A stretch of DNA of 64,000 bases from Lachnospiraceae bacterium (GCA_019422065.1 JAHZEA010000008.1:1-64000), one strand, 5' to 3'; shown: positions 25,503 to 34,942, counted from the first letter of the stretch. Made by a program: numbers and translations. Notes: generated by a model not told the origin, from the letters alone.

Positions 25503-27599
25503 ATGAAAACAGTACCGGAATTTTTTGGCTGCAATGTTTTTGATGACAGAGTAATGAAAGCCAGCTTGCCTTCTGAGGTTTATAACTCATTAAGAAAGAC
25601 TATTGACGAAGGAGAAAATTTAGATATCAGTTTGGCAAATGCTGTAGCAACAGCTATGAAGGATTGGGCAGTACAGCATGGTGCTACACATTATACACAC
25701 TGGTTCCAGCCGCTTACAGGCATTACGGCGGAAAAACACGACAGCTTTATTTCGCCTTCGCCTGACGGGGGAGTAATTATGGAGTTTTCCGGTAAGGAGC
25801 TTATAAAAGGTGAGCCTGATGCTTCTTCATTCCCTTCCGGCGGACTTAGAGCTACTTTTGAGGCAAGAGGCTATACAGCTTGGGACCCTACTTCATACGC
25901 TTTTATTAAAGACAAAACATTATGTATACCTACAGCTTTCTGTTCATATGGCGGAGAAGCCCTTGATAAGAAAACACCGCTCCTTCGCTCCATGGAAGCG
26001 CTTAACAAACAAGCAATGAGAATAATACGTCTCTTTGGCAACGACAATGTTAAATGTGTAAGAACATCTGTAGGGCCTGAGCAGGAGTACTTCCTTATTG
26101 ACAAAGAAATGTATAACAAAAGGCAGGACCTTATTTTTACAGGCAGAACACTTTTTGGCGCAAAATCACCTAAAGGTCAGGAAATGGATGACCATTACTT
26201 TGGTGTTATTAAACCAAGAGTTGCCGAATATATGGAAGACCTTAACAATGAGCTTTGGAAACTGGGAATTTTGGCAAAAACACAGCATAACGAGGTTGCT
26301 CCTGCACAGCATGAATTAGCGCCTATATACACAACTACTAATGTGGCTACAGACCATAACCAGCTGACAATGGAAATTATGCAGAAGGTAGCTGCCCGTC
26401 ATGGTTTGGTTTGCCTTCTCCATGAAAAACCTTTTGCCGGAGTAAACGGAAGCGGAAAACATAATAACTGGTCTATATCAACAGATACTGGCATTAACCT
26501 GCTTTCTCCTGGTGAAACACCTTATGAAAATGCACAATTCCTTCTTTTCCTCTGTGCTGTTATTAAAGCTGTTGATGACTATCAGGATTTGCTTAGAATT
26601 TCTGTTGCCACAGCCGGAAATGACCACAGATTAGGCGCTAATGAGGCTCCTCCTGCTGTTGTGTCAATATTCCTTGGGGATGAGCTTAATGCAATACTTG
26701 AAGCTATTGAGACAGGTGCACCTTACAATGCATCAGAAAAAACACAAATGAAGTTAGGTGTTAATGTACTTCCAAGATTTACAAGGGATACAACAGACAG
26801 AAACCGTACTTCGCCTTTTGCATTTACAGGTAATAAATTTGAGTTCAGAATGCTTGGTTCATCAAACAGCATAGCATGTGCCAATATTATGCTTAACACT
26901 GCTGTTGCTGAGTCACTTAAGATATATGCAGACCGTTTGGAAAAAGCAGATGATTTTAAAACAGCTTTGCATGAGATGATTAGAAAAACAATTAAAGACC
27001 ACAAACGCATTATATTTAACGGCAACGGCTACGATGATTCTTGGATAGAAGAAGCAGTTGAAAAGAGAGGACTCCTTAACTATCGCACAACGGCAGACTG
27101 TATACCTCATTTATTAGATAAGAAAAATGTTGATTTGCTTACAAGTCATAAAGTTATGTCAGAAGCTGAAATTAATTCACGCTGTGAGATTACTCTTGAT
27201 AACTATTGCAAAACTATAGTTATTGAAGCCAACACAATGGTTAATATGGCAAGATGCGAAATAGCTCCGGCAGTTGAAGAGTATATAAACGATATGGCAA
27301 AAACAGCTTCTCTTAAGAAATCACTTGATAATAATATTACTGTTTCTTATGAAAGCAGCATAGTAAAAAGGTTATCTGAAATTACAGAAAAAATATATAA
27401 ATTCACAGATGAACTGGAAAAAGAAACAGGCAGAATATGCTCAATAGAAAATGTAATTGATGAGTCTGCCGCAATACGCGATTCACTGCTTGATATAATG
27501 AAAAATTTAAGAACAGCATGTGATGAGGCCGAAACTTTAACTGCTAAGAAATATTGGCCATTCCCTACATACGGAGAATTGCTCTTTAGCGTTAAATAA
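25503..27599 (+). CDS. glnN: Glutamine synthetase type III
   Basis: A 698-residue enzyme that makes glutamine from glutamate, ammonia and ATP as a large cytosolic oligomer. Length and sequence fit GSIII (about 700-730 residues), not the ~450-residue GSI. Markers: the N-terminal VPEFFGCNVF, SFPSGGLRATFEARGYTAWD near 100-120, VGPEQEYFLID near 188, NEVAPAQHELAPIY near 262, the nucleotide/glutamate region GVNGSGKHNNWS near 316 and GNDHRLGANEAPPA near 370. It is monocistronic, divergent from glutamate synthase, so both arms of the GS-GOGAT ammonia pathway share one control region with tandem attenuator hairpins. Confidence 0.96.
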   Translation: MKTVPEFFGCNVFDDRVMKASLPSEVYNSLRKTIDEGENLDISLANAVATAMKDWAVQHGATHYTHWFQPLTGITAEKHDSFISPSPDGGVIMEFSGKELIKGEPDASSFPSGGLRATFEARGYTAWDPTSYAFIKDKTLCIPTAFCSYGGEALDKKTPLLRSMEALNKQAMRIIRLFGNDNVKCVRTSVGPEQEYFLIDKEMYNKRQDLIFTGRTLFGAKSPKGQEMDDHYFGVIKPRVAEYMEDLNNELWKLGILAKTQHNEVAPAQHELAPIYTTTNVATDHNQLTMEIMQKVAARHGLVCLLHEKPFAGVNGSGKHNNWSISTDTGINLLSPGETPYENAQFLLFLCAVIKAVDDYQDLLRISVATAGNDHRLGANEAPPAVVSIFLGDELNAILEAIETGAPYNASEKTQMKLGVNVLPRFTRDTTDRNRTSPFAFTGNKFEFRMLGSSNSIACANIMLNTAVAESLKIYADRLEKADDFKTALHEMIRKTIKDHKRIIFNGNGYDDSWIEEAVEKRGLLNYRTTADCIPHLLDKKNVDLLTSHKVMSEAEINSRCEITLDNYCKTIVIEANTMVNMARCEIAPAVEEYINDMAKTASLKKSLDNNITVSYESSIVKRLSEITEKIYKFTDELEKETGRICSIENVIDESAAIRDSLLDIMKNLRTACDEAETLTAKKYWPFPTYGELLFSVK

Positions 27600-27623
27600 T
27601 AATATCATGCTGAAAATTTATTT

Positions 27624-27640
27624 AACAATAATTGTTTTTT
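27624..27640 (+). terminator. Weak terminator after glutamine synthetase
   Basis: AACAA-TAA-TTGTT followed by TTTT, 25 bases after the stop codon. The stem is short, so confidence is low. Confidence 0.35.
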
Positions 27641-27756
27641 GTAGTTTGTTTTCTTATTAAAAAAATTTATTTATATAAAATGTTGGTTTTATGGTTGTGG
27701 TTAGGTATACAAAAGATAAAATTACGGAAGCACTGCAAAAAACTTAATTATTTTCA

Positions 27757-27789
27757 GGTAAAACCATGACTTATAGTTATGGTTTTACC
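27757..27789 (+). other. Strong hairpin in the purF leader
   Basis: GGTAAAACCAT pairs perfectly with ATGGTTTTACC around an 11-base loop, 23 bases before the purF ATG. There is no T-tract. It could stop upstream transcription weakly or affect purF translation. I see no purine-riboswitch core here. Confidence 0.5.
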
Positions 27790-27812
27790 ATTTACATATA
27801 AGAGGTGTAAAC

Positions 27813-29249
27813 ATGGGTATTCATGAGGAATGCGGAGTATTTGGCGCTATTTCGCCGGATGTATGCGATATTTCGCAAATTATATATTTTGGGCTTTATG
27901 CTCTGCAGCACAGAGGTCAAGAAAGCTGCGGTATTGTTGTTAATGATGATGGTGTATTTACGGCGCATAAAGATTTAGGTCTTGTGGGAGAAGTATTTCA
28001 AAAAAATATACTTTCATCAATGCCAAAAGGCCAAATTGGAGTTGGCCATGTAAGATATGGCACTACAGGCGGAAATAACAGAAATAACTGCCAGCCTATT
28101 GTTGTTAATCATCAAAAGGGCAGAATGGCTATTGCGCATAATGGTAATTTAACTAATGCCGCTGAGCTTAGAGATGAATTGGAGTTATCCGGAGCTATTT
28201 TCCACACAACAAGCGATACAGAAACTATTGCATATATAGTAACAAAAGAGCGACTTAATTCAAAATCAATAGAAGAAGCTGTAAGTAAAGCAATGAATAT
28301 TTTAGATGGAGCATATTCTTTAATTCTTATGTCGCCGCAAAAGCTGATTTGTGCAAGAGACCCTTATGGTTTTAGACCGCTTTGCTATGGAAAAACACAG
28401 AATAATATGTATGTTGTAGCATCTGAAAGCACAGCTTTACAGGCTGTAGGGGCTGAATTTGTAAGAGATATTGAGCCGGGGGAAATATTAGTATTTGATG
28501 TTAACAATGTAAACAAAATCCAGTCTTATAAAAAGTACTGTGGCATGAAAGAAAAAAAGCTTTGCTCATTTGAGTATATATATTTTGCCCGTCCTGATTC
28601 TGTTATTGATGGAGTTTCTGTTCATTCAGCACGTGTTAAAGCTGGCGAAATTCTTGCCAAATGCCATCCGTCAGATGCAGACATTGTTATAGGCGTGCCG
28701 GATTCAGGAATAGACGCGGCACTTGGTTTTAGCCGAGCTTCAGGAATACCATATACCAATGGATTGATAAAAAACAAATACATAGGAAGAACGTTTATAT
28801 CGCCGGAGCAATCCAGCAGATTAAACCAAGTAAAGCTTAAATTAAGTGCTGTTAAAGATGAAGTTTGCGGTAAAAAAGTGGTACTGGTGGATGACTCAAT
28901 AGTACGCGGAAATACAAGCCGGTATTTAGTTAAAATTCTTCGTGAAGCCGGAGCCGCTGAAATACATATGAGAATTTCAGCACCGCCATTTATGCATCCA
29001 TGTTATTACGGAACAGACATTGACTCAGAAGAAAACCTGATTGCCTGCAAGTATTCAGTTGATGAAACAGCAAAAATTATAGGAGCCGATACACTTGGAT
29101 ATTTACCTGTTGAGGAGTTAAAAAACATGATTGGCAACACAAAATATTGCAGTGCATGCTTCAGCGGAGATTATCCTACACCTGTTCCAAAAGATACAAG
29201 AAAAGATAGGTTTGAGCAAAAGCTTTCTATTAAAAAAACAGTTAGTTAA
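27813..29249 (+). CDS. purF: Amidophosphoribosyltransferase
   Basis: A 478-residue enzyme for the first step of purine synthesis: PRPP plus glutamine to phosphoribosylamine. N-terminal class II amidotransferase domain with the nucleophile Cys7 after the short propeptide MGIHEE, and HVRYGTTGGN near 80; C-terminal phosphoribosyltransferase domain with the PRPP loop VVLVDDSIVRGNTSR near 358. The C-terminal YCSACFSGDYP and a preceding Cys suggest the 4Fe-4S cluster of the Bacillus-type enzyme. It stands apart from other pur genes, next to lysine genes. GAGGTG precedes the ATG. Confidence 0.96.
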   Translation: MGIHEECGVFGAISPDVCDISQIIYFGLYALQHRGQESCGIVVNDDGVFTAHKDLGLVGEVFQKNILSSMPKGQIGVGHVRYGTTGGNNRNNCQPIVVNHQKGRMAIAHNGNLTNAAELRDELELSGAIFHTTSDTETIAYIVTKERLNSKSIEEAVSKAMNILDGAYSLILMSPQKLICARDPYGFRPLCYGKTQNNMYVVASESTALQAVGAEFVRDIEPGEILVFDVNNVNKIQSYKKYCGMKEKKLCSFEYIYFARPDSVIDGVSVHSARVKAGEILAKCHPSDADIVIGVPDSGIDAALGFSRASGIPYTNGLIKNKYIGRTFISPEQSSRLNQVKLKLSAVKDEVCGKKVVLVDDSIVRGNTSRYLVKILREAGAAEIHMRISAPPFMHPCYYGTDIDSEENLIACKYSVDETAKIIGADTLGYLPVEELKNMIGNTKYCSACFSGDYPTPVPKDTRKDRFEQKLSIKKTVS

Positions 29250-29296
29250 TTTTATAATGAATGCTTTTTGTTTGGTTATTTATGGGAGGGGTTTAT

Positions 29297-30088
29297 ATGC
29301 ACTTTACAAAGATGCATGGTCTTGGCAACGATTATTTATATTTTTACGGTGAGCTTAATAATCCTCAGTATTGGTCAATTAAATTGTCAGACAGACACTT
29401 TGGCATAGGCTCAGACGGAATAATAACAATTTCTCATTCTGATATAGCTGATTTTAAAATGCGTATATTTAATGCCGATGGAAGCGAAGCGCTTATGTGC
29501 GGAAATGGTATACGTTGTGTAGGTAAATATGTGTATGAAAAAGGGTATACAGATAAAAAACAGCTTGCTATTGAAACATTATCAGGTATTAAGTATTTAA
29601 CATTAAAAACTGATGATGACGAAGTTAAAGAAGTAACAGTTAATATGGGCAAATGCGCTGTATATAACCCTACAGTACTGCATATTTCTTATGGCGATGT
29701 TAAAGTAACGCCGGTTAATATGGGTAATCCTCATGCTGTTACTTTTGTTGAGAAAGCAGAGAAAGCACCGCTTTTAACCTATGGCAAAGAAATAGAGCAT
29801 AATTCATATTTTAAAGATGGGGTAAATGCTGAGTTTGTGGAAATAATAAACCGAAATACAATAAAAATGCGTGTTTGGGAAAGAGGCAGCGGCGTTACAA
29901 TGGCTTGCGGAACAGGAGCGTGCGCAAGTGTTGCCGCTTCTATAAAGTCAGGATTTTGTGATAAAAATTCGGATGTAAAAGTTTGTTTAGACGGAGGCGA
30001 TTTAACAGTAAAGATACTTCCGGACAACACGGTTATGATGACAGGCCCGGCAAAAACTGTTTGTGAATGTGAGGTTGAGGAACAATGA
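29297..30088 (+). CDS. dapF: Diaminopimelate epimerase
   Basis: A 263-residue enzyme that converts LL- to meso-diaminopimelate for lysine and cell-wall synthesis. The active-site cysteines lie in MCGNGIRC near 68-75 and ACGTGACA near 207-214; the N terminus FTKMHGLGNDYLYF is typical. ATG 29297 is chosen because GGGAGGGG lies just upstream and the protein then starts where the family starts; an in-frame ATG at 29261 adds 12 non-homologous residues. Its stop overlaps the dapL start (ATGA). Confidence 0.96.
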   Translation: MHFTKMHGLGNDYLYFYGELNNPQYWSIKLSDRHFGIGSDGIITISHSDIADFKMRIFNADGSEALMCGNGIRCVGKYVYEKGYTDKKQLAIETLSGIKYLTLKTDDDEVKEVTVNMGKCAVYNPTVLHISYGDVKVTPVNMGNPHAVTFVEKAEKAPLLTYGKEIEHNSYFKDGVNAEFVEIINRNTIKMRVWERGSGVTMACGTGACASVAASIKSGFCDKNSDVKVCLDGGDLTVKILPDNTVMMTGPAKTVCECEVEEQ

Positions 30089-31269
30089 CACCAAATACAA
30101 ACTATAATCAGCTTAAAGATAGCTATTTATTTTCTGAAATAGCCAAAAGGGTTGCTGAATATTCAAATTTAAACCCTGAAAAAGAGATTATAAAAATGGG
30201 AATAGGCGATGTAACTCTGCCGTTATGTACTGCTGTTGTTGAGGCTATGAAGCAGGCGGCAGAAGATTTAGGAAAAGCTGAAACTTTTCACGGATATGGC
30301 CCAGAACAGGGATACGATTTTTTACGGGAAAAAATTAAGGACTACTATGCGGAAAATAATGTTGAGCTTGACTTAAACGAAATTTTTATATCAGATGGAG
30401 CTAAAAGCGACCTTGGCAATATATTGGATATTTTAGGAAAAGACAATACTGTACTTATTCCGGACCCTGTTTATCCGGTGTATGTTGATACAAACATTAT
30501 GGATGGCAGAAATATAATTTATGCTGATGCTAATGAAAGTAACGGCTTTTTACCAATGCCGGATAACAGCATTAAGGCTGATATTATATATATTTGTTCG
30601 CCAAATAACCCTACAGGCGCTGTTTATAATAAGGAACAGCTGCAAAAGTGGGTTGATTATGCTATATCAAATAATTCCTTAATACTGTTTGACTCAGCTT
30701 ATGAAGCTTTTGTTGCCGATAAAAGCCTTCCAAGAAGTATATTTGAAGTTGAAGGTGCCAAAAAATGTGCAATAGAATTTTGTTCTCTGTCTAAAACAGC
30801 TGGTTTTACAGGTGTGCGCTGCGGATATACAGTAGTTCCTAACGGACTTGTTTTTAGTGGTATGAAATTAAATAAACTTTGGCTTAGAAGGCAAACTACA
30901 AAGTTTAATGGAGTTTCCTATATTGTGCAAAAAGGCGCAGAGGCCGTTTTTTCAGCAGAAGGCAGAAGACAAATTGCAGAAAACATTTTATACTATCGTC
31001 AAAATGCCGGCATTATTACAAATACACTATCCGATATTGGCATTAAATTTTACGGCGGTATAAATTCGCCATATATTTGGCTGAAATGCCCAGACAATAT
31101 GGACTCATGGGAGTTCTTTGATAAGCTGCTTTATTCAGCAGGTGTTATAGGTACTCCTGGTGCTGGGTTTGGAAAAAACGGTGATAAATATTTTCGACTG
31201 ACTGCTTTTTCAAGCAGGGAAAACACTCAAAAAGCCATGTTAAAATTAAAAAATTTAATTTCAGGCTGA
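30085..31269 (+). CDS. dapL: LL-diaminopimelate aminotransferase
   Basis: A 394-residue PLP enzyme that makes LL-diaminopimelate directly from tetrahydrodipicolinate, bypassing dapC/D/E. Motifs: GIGDVTLPLC near 38, FHGYGPEQGY near 70, SPNNPTGAVY near 174 and the PLP lysine in SLSKTAGFTGVRCGY near 235. It is coupled to dapF by a 4-base overlap, so the two last steps to meso-diaminopimelate are made together. Confidence 0.95.
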   Translation: MTPNTNYNQLKDSYLFSEIAKRVAEYSNLNPEKEIIKMGIGDVTLPLCTAVVEAMKQAAEDLGKAETFHGYGPEQGYDFLREKIKDYYAENNVELDLNEIFISDGAKSDLGNILDILGKDNTVLIPDPVYPVYVDTNIMDGRNIIYADANESNGFLPMPDNSIKADIIYICSPNNPTGAVYNKEQLQKWVDYAISNNSLILFDSAYEAFVADKSLPRSIFEVEGAKKCAIEFCSLSKTAGFTGVRCGYTVVPNGLVFSGMKLNKLWLRRQTTKFNGVSYIVQKGAEAVFSAEGRRQIAENILYYRQNAGIITNTLSDIGIKFYGGINSPYIWLKCPDNMDSWEFFDKLLYSAGVIGTPGAGFGKNGDKYFRLTAFSSRENTQKAMLKLKNLISG

Positions 31270-31519
31270 AATTACTTTAATTGATTGATATAAAATAATA
31301 TTATGCTTATCAGTCAGATTATAATATATTAGAGACAGTTATTATAAGTTTTATTAGTGTTTTATGTAAAATAATATAATTCACATTAAATTTACATATA
31401 TTTATTCACAGTATATTATAAGTTTACTCTTTTACTTATGTTGTATAACGCAATATATAAACACAGTATATAATATTTGTTTTAAACAATTGTTAATTTA
31501 TATATAATAGTAAAGCTTA

Positions 31520-31592
31520 GCCTAAAAATGATTAAAAGAACTAAAGCTTAGAATAGGAGTGTACTGTTTTAGCTTAGAGTTCTTTAATCATT
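31520..31592 (-). terminator. Terminator of the FadR-type gene, containing its stop codon
   Basis: An imperfect long hairpin: 31527-31550 pairs with 31570-31592 over about 20 bases (AATGATTAAAAGAACT against its complement). Read on the minus strand it ends in ATTTTTAG. The stop codon at 31584-31586 lies inside the first arm. Confidence 0.6.
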
Positions 31593-32312
31593 GCTTTGTT
31601 GTCTAAGGTTATGCCTATCAATAAAATAATCAAAAGGAATAGCATCGGCGGCGGCTTTTGCATCATTATTAAATATACCGTCAAAAATGCCTTGATGCAG
31701 GCGCTTCATATATGTTGGGTCATTTTTCATTATAGTTTCAATTTCTTTATTTATTGTTTTGTCAAGAAGCGTCCAAATTGCGTCTGTAACTATAATTGCA
31801 AACTCATTATGAGTATATTCAACTATAAGTTTATGGAATTTACGGTCGGCTATATTTATTTCGTTCATGTCATAAGGTTCTTTTGATAAAGCTTCCTGAA
31901 GCTTATCGTGGGCTTCTTTAATTTCCATTTTTTCCTCAGGTGTTGCTTTAATGGCGCAAAACTGAGAAGTAGCTTTATCCATCATTATTTGGAACTCTAT
32001 CATTTCGCCTACAGTATCACGTCCGCCAAGTATGGCTCCGTATACAAGAGGGTTTACCATTCCTTTTGTAGGTTTGTCAACAACAAAAGTTCCTTCAGCA
32101 CGGCGTATTTCAAGAAGGCCAAGACACTCAAGCATTTTTATAGCTTCTCTAACAGAGTTGCGTCCGACTTTAAACATCTGTGCTAATTCAACCTCTGTAG
32201 GTAGTTTATCTCCAGGGCGGTATCTGCCGTCGGATATGGCTTGACATATTTGGTCAACTATTCTTTGTGCTATTGTAGGCTGAACTATATTATCAAATCC
32301 TAAACCTGACAT
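31584..32312 (-). CDS. FadR-subfamily GntR regulator
   Basis: A 242-residue transcription regulator: winged-helix DNA-binding domain (about 12-80, with RYRPGDKLPTEVELAQMF and GRNSVREAIKMLECLG) and a helical FCD ligand-binding domain (about 95-230; metal/ligand residues such as DRKFHKLIVEYTHN). FadR-type proteins usually bind an organic acid. It is divergent from the yhdT-symporter-amidase operon, whose -35 box is overlapped by an inverted repeat, so that operon is its likely target. ATG 32312 is chosen because AAGGAGA lies about 10 bases before it; an in-frame TTG upstream would include the ribosome site. Confidence 0.9.
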   Translation of the reverse strand: MSGLGFDNIVQPTIAQRIVDQICQAISDGRYRPGDKLPTEVELAQMFKVGRNSVREAIKMLECLGLLEIRRAEGTFVVDKPTKGMVNPLVYGAILGGRDTVGEMIEFQIMMDKATSQFCAIKATPEEKMEIKEAHDKLQEALSKEPYDMNEINIADRKFHKLIVEYTHNEFAIIVTDAIWTLLDKTINKEIETIMKNDPTYMKRLHQGIFDGIFNNDAKAAADAIPFDYFIDRHNLRQQSND

Positions 32313-32376
32313 ATTATAAAATCTCCTTGTCTGCCGCAAAATTTTTACATGATTTGACTTGCATAAGATTTTATAT

Positions 32377-32405
32377 ATTATAACCTATTGTTTTAATAAT
32401 AACAA
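32377..32405 (-). promoter_or_regulatory. Promoter of the FadR-type gene
   Basis: On the minus strand TTGTTA (32405-32400), 17-base spacer, TATAAT (32382-32377), 65 bases before the ATG. Confidence 0.6.
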
Positions 32406-33006
32406 GCTAAAACATTATGTTATAAGCTGAAACGTGTAATGCTCACATTAAACAAAAGTATACGATTTATTGCTTTTTTATAAAAAAATTCACGTTTTAT
32501 AGCTATTTTTTGCTCTAAACTAAAAACTCTGTTGAAATACATTTTATTTCAGCAGAGTTTTTTGGTTTATACAAAAAAATAATGAAATAAATTAATTTTG
32601 GTTTTAATTATTAATTTTATTCTAATTATTTAAAAATTAATTAGTTATTTGAGATGTTAAGCATTAAATTGTTTAAAAATATCACAAATTAGTAAATTAT
32701 AAATATACTATGAGCAATATATACTAAACAAAAATAAAGCATTGTTTAATACTTAGATTATATTTTGTCATGGATTGTTAAAGCAGTTAAATTAAAATTC
32801 AAGTTTAGGTATATTTTTTAATTGCACGACTCAATTTAAACGAATAAAAAAATAAAAAACCTCAATAGCTTTATAATTTTCAAATATTTTCAGATACTTA
32901 AACTTGCTTAAATTCATTATTAGTGATGTTAATAAGTAAATAAAATAATAAATTTATACAAATTAAGTATTTTATTAAAATTTGATTCTTGATTGTAGGA
33001 GTATTA
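32406..33006. other. AT-rich non-coding region with an orphan terminator
   Basis: About 600 bases without a supported gene. A strong bidirectional hairpin lies at 32522-32564: AAAACTCTG-TTGAAAT pairs with ATTTCA-GCAGAGTTTT, with T-runs on both strands. No annotated gene ends there on either strand. The rest is featureless AT-rich DNA. Confidence 0.6.
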
Positions 33007-33040
33007 TAAACATCCTACTTTAGTATTGACAGGATGTTTA
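33007..33040. promoter_or_regulatory. Candidate operator overlapping the -35 box
   Basis: TAAACATCCT (33007-33016) and AGGATGTTTA (33031-33040) are perfect 10-base inverted arms, 14 bases apart. The second arm starts at the last base of the TTGACA box. Binding here should block the promoter. The adjacent FadR-type regulator is the obvious candidate; FadR-type half-sites are usually closer together, so this is inference. Confidence 0.6.
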
Positions 33041-33054
33041 CGCGTTAATATAAT
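33026..33054 (+). promoter_or_regulatory. Consensus promoter of the yhdT-symporter-amidase operon
   Basis: TTGACA, 17-base spacer, TATAAT: a perfect consensus promoter, start near 33061. A promoter this strong usually needs a repressor, consistent with the inverted repeat across its -35 box. Confidence 0.9.
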
Positions 33055-33105
33055 TAATTTATAAACAAAAAGGTCTTTTTAGTTACTGTTAAAGGGGGTT
33101 TGTAT

Positions 33106-33414
33106 ATGAAAGAGGTAAAACATTGGACAGAAAAAGAAAAATACAAGCAATGTGATAAAGAGGCCATTATTACATTAATTGTTTTTACTGCTTATGCTGT
33201 ATGGTGGTATTTCACAGGGTTTGGCCTTTGGGAAAGTGGTAACGATACATGGGTTTGTGGTCTTCCTTTATGGTTTGTATTAAGCAGTATTGTGGGATGG
33301 ATTTTATGTATTATTGCGGTTTGGTTTGTTGTAAAAGTGTTTTTTAAAGATTTTGACCTTGGAGAAGAAGCAGACATTAAATCTGCCGAAGCCAAAGATG
33401 TAAAGGAGGAGTAA
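33106..33414 (+). CDS. YhdT/DUF997-like small membrane protein
   Basis: A 102-residue protein with two membrane helices (about 18-38 and 55-82) and charged ends. It closely resembles YhdT, a small protein encoded just before the pantothenate symporter panF in enterobacteria, and here it again precedes a PanF-like symporter by 3 bases. It is probably an accessory subunit of that transporter. ATG 33106 has AAAGGGGG upstream; an in-frame TTG at 33100 lies too close. Confidence 0.85.
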   Translation: MKEVKHWTEKEKYKQCDKEAIITLIVFTAYAVWWYFTGFGLWESGNDTWVCGLPLWFVLSSIVGWILCIIAVWFVVKVFFKDFDLGEEADIKSAEAKDVKEE

Positions 33415-33417
33415 AGT

Positions 33418-34926
33418 ATGACGTCTAAACAAATTCAGATGCTTGTACCTGTAGCATTATATTTAATACTTTGCATATGGTTGGCTGTAAAGGTTGGAAA
33501 CAAGCAAATGTCCGCAGAAACAGGAACTAAAAAGCATAGATTTTCTAAAAATTACTTTATTGGTGGACGCTCTCTTGGTGGTTTTGTACTTGCTATGACA
33601 ACAATAGCTACATATTATGAGGCAAGCTCATATTTTGGCGGTCCGGGCATTGCCTATTCAAAGGGGCTTTCTTGGGTTTACTTGGCAATGATTCAAACAC
33701 CTCTTACATTCCTTATACTTGGAAGTTTCGGAAAAAAATTCAATATGGTAGCAAGAAAAATAAACGCTGTTACAATACCGGATTACTTAAGACATCGTTT
33801 TCATTCAGAGCTTTTAGTTTGGGTAGCCGCAATAGCCATGATAGTGTTTTTTGAGGCAATAATGGTTGCTAACCTTATGGGCGGTTCCATACTTTTATCT
33901 GCTGTTACCGGAATTCCCTATTTAACAGGGCTTATTATATTTACTGTTGTTATTGTTATATATACAGCTGTTGGAGGATTTAAAGCTGTAGCTATTGGTG
34001 ATGCAATTCAGGGTGTTGTTATGTGTGCTGGTGCTTGTGTACTGCTTGTATGTGTAGTGCATGCCGGAGGTGGCATGTGGAACATTAAAGAAAACCTTGA
34101 TGCTTCAATGCCTTACTGGGCCGATGCTGTTCATGAAGGGCAAAGCAAACTTTACACCATGTGTTTCTGGATGCTTGTAGGATATGCTTGTGTCGGACTT
34201 CCTCAAACAGCGGTAAGAAACATGTCTTTTAAAAATTCCAAAAGCCTGCATAATGCCATGATAGTAAGTACTATAGTTCTTGGATTTATAATGCTTGTAA
34301 CACATTTTTGCGGCGGACTTTCAAGAGCGTTTATAATGCCGGACGCTGTACCTACATCTGATTCAGTGGTTCCTACAGTTGCAACTATGTATATGCCATC
34401 TATTTTGGCCGGATTATTCATTGCCGGATGTATGGCGGCTGTAATGAGTACTATTGCCGGTGTACTTGTAAACTGTGTATCTTCAGCCATTAAGGATATA
34501 TGGCTCCACAGCAAAGAAAAAAATAATCCGGAATTTTTGACTAATGCTCAAAATGAAAAACGCTATAAGCTGTATACAGGAATAGCTACAATAGCTTTTG
34601 CCGCAATAGCCTTTGCAATAGCTGTAAAACCGCCTTCACTTATTACATATCTTAACCTTTTTGCCACAGGCGGACTTGAGGCTGTATTTATAATGCCTAT
34701 TATAGGCGGTCTTTTCTACAAAAAAGGCAATAAAGCAGGTGCTTTGGCAAGCTCTATAGGAGGTTTTATAGTATTCCTTCTTTGTAAAACAGTAATACCT
34801 ATGGGTGATATTGACGCAAGTGTACCGGCGGTAATTTTATCAATTATATTATTCTTTGCTGTATCAGCAGTTTCAAAACCTGATTTAACAGACGAAGAAA
34901 TGGAGGTTTATTTCCCGACTAAATAA
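33418..34926 (+). CDS. Sodium:solute symporter, PanF-like
   Basis: A 502-residue membrane protein of the SSS family with about 13 hydrophobic segments. Family marks: FSKNYFIGGRSLGGFVLAMT near 44-63, the sodium-site region ATYYEASSYFGGPG and GLFIAGCMAAVMSTIAG near 330-346. With a YhdT-like partner it resembles the sodium/pantothenate symporter, but the family also carries other organic acids, and the next gene is an amidase, so the substrate may be a different carboxylate or amide. AAAGGAGG precedes the ATG. Confidence 0.88.
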   Translation: MTSKQIQMLVPVALYLILCIWLAVKVGNKQMSAETGTKKHRFSKNYFIGGRSLGGFVLAMTTIATYYEASSYFGGPGIAYSKGLSWVYLAMIQTPLTFLILGSFGKKFNMVARKINAVTIPDYLRHRFHSELLVWVAAIAMIVFFEAIMVANLMGGSILLSAVTGIPYLTGLIIFTVVIVIYTAVGGFKAVAIGDAIQGVVMCAGACVLLVCVVHAGGGMWNIKENLDASMPYWADAVHEGQSKLYTMCFWMLVGYACVGLPQTAVRNMSFKNSKSLHNAMIVSTIVLGFIMLVTHFCGGLSRAFIMPDAVPTSDSVVPTVATMYMPSILAGLFIAGCMAAVMSTIAGVLVNCVSSAIKDIWLHSKEKNNPEFLTNAQNEKRYKLYTGIATIAFAAIAFAIAVKPPSLITYLNLFATGGLEAVFIMPIIGGLFYKKGNKAGALASSIGGFIVFLLCKTVIPMGDIDASVPAVILSIILFFAVSAVSKPDLTDEEMEVYFPTK

Positions 34927-34942
34927 TAAAGGAGGAGTTTAA

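Noticed and set aside
27640..27812. A purine riboswitch or PurR box in front of purF
   Set aside because: I found no purine-aptamer core and no paired PurBox motifs; only a simple hairpin is present.
32354..32383. A plus-strand promoter (TTGACT, then TATTAT or TTATAA) that with the terminator at 32522 would define a small RNA
   Set aside because: The same bases contain a better minus-strand -10 box (TATAAT with TTGTTA 17 bases away) that fits the FadR-type gene, and the plus-strand spacing is ambiguous. The small RNA is kept only as a possibility.
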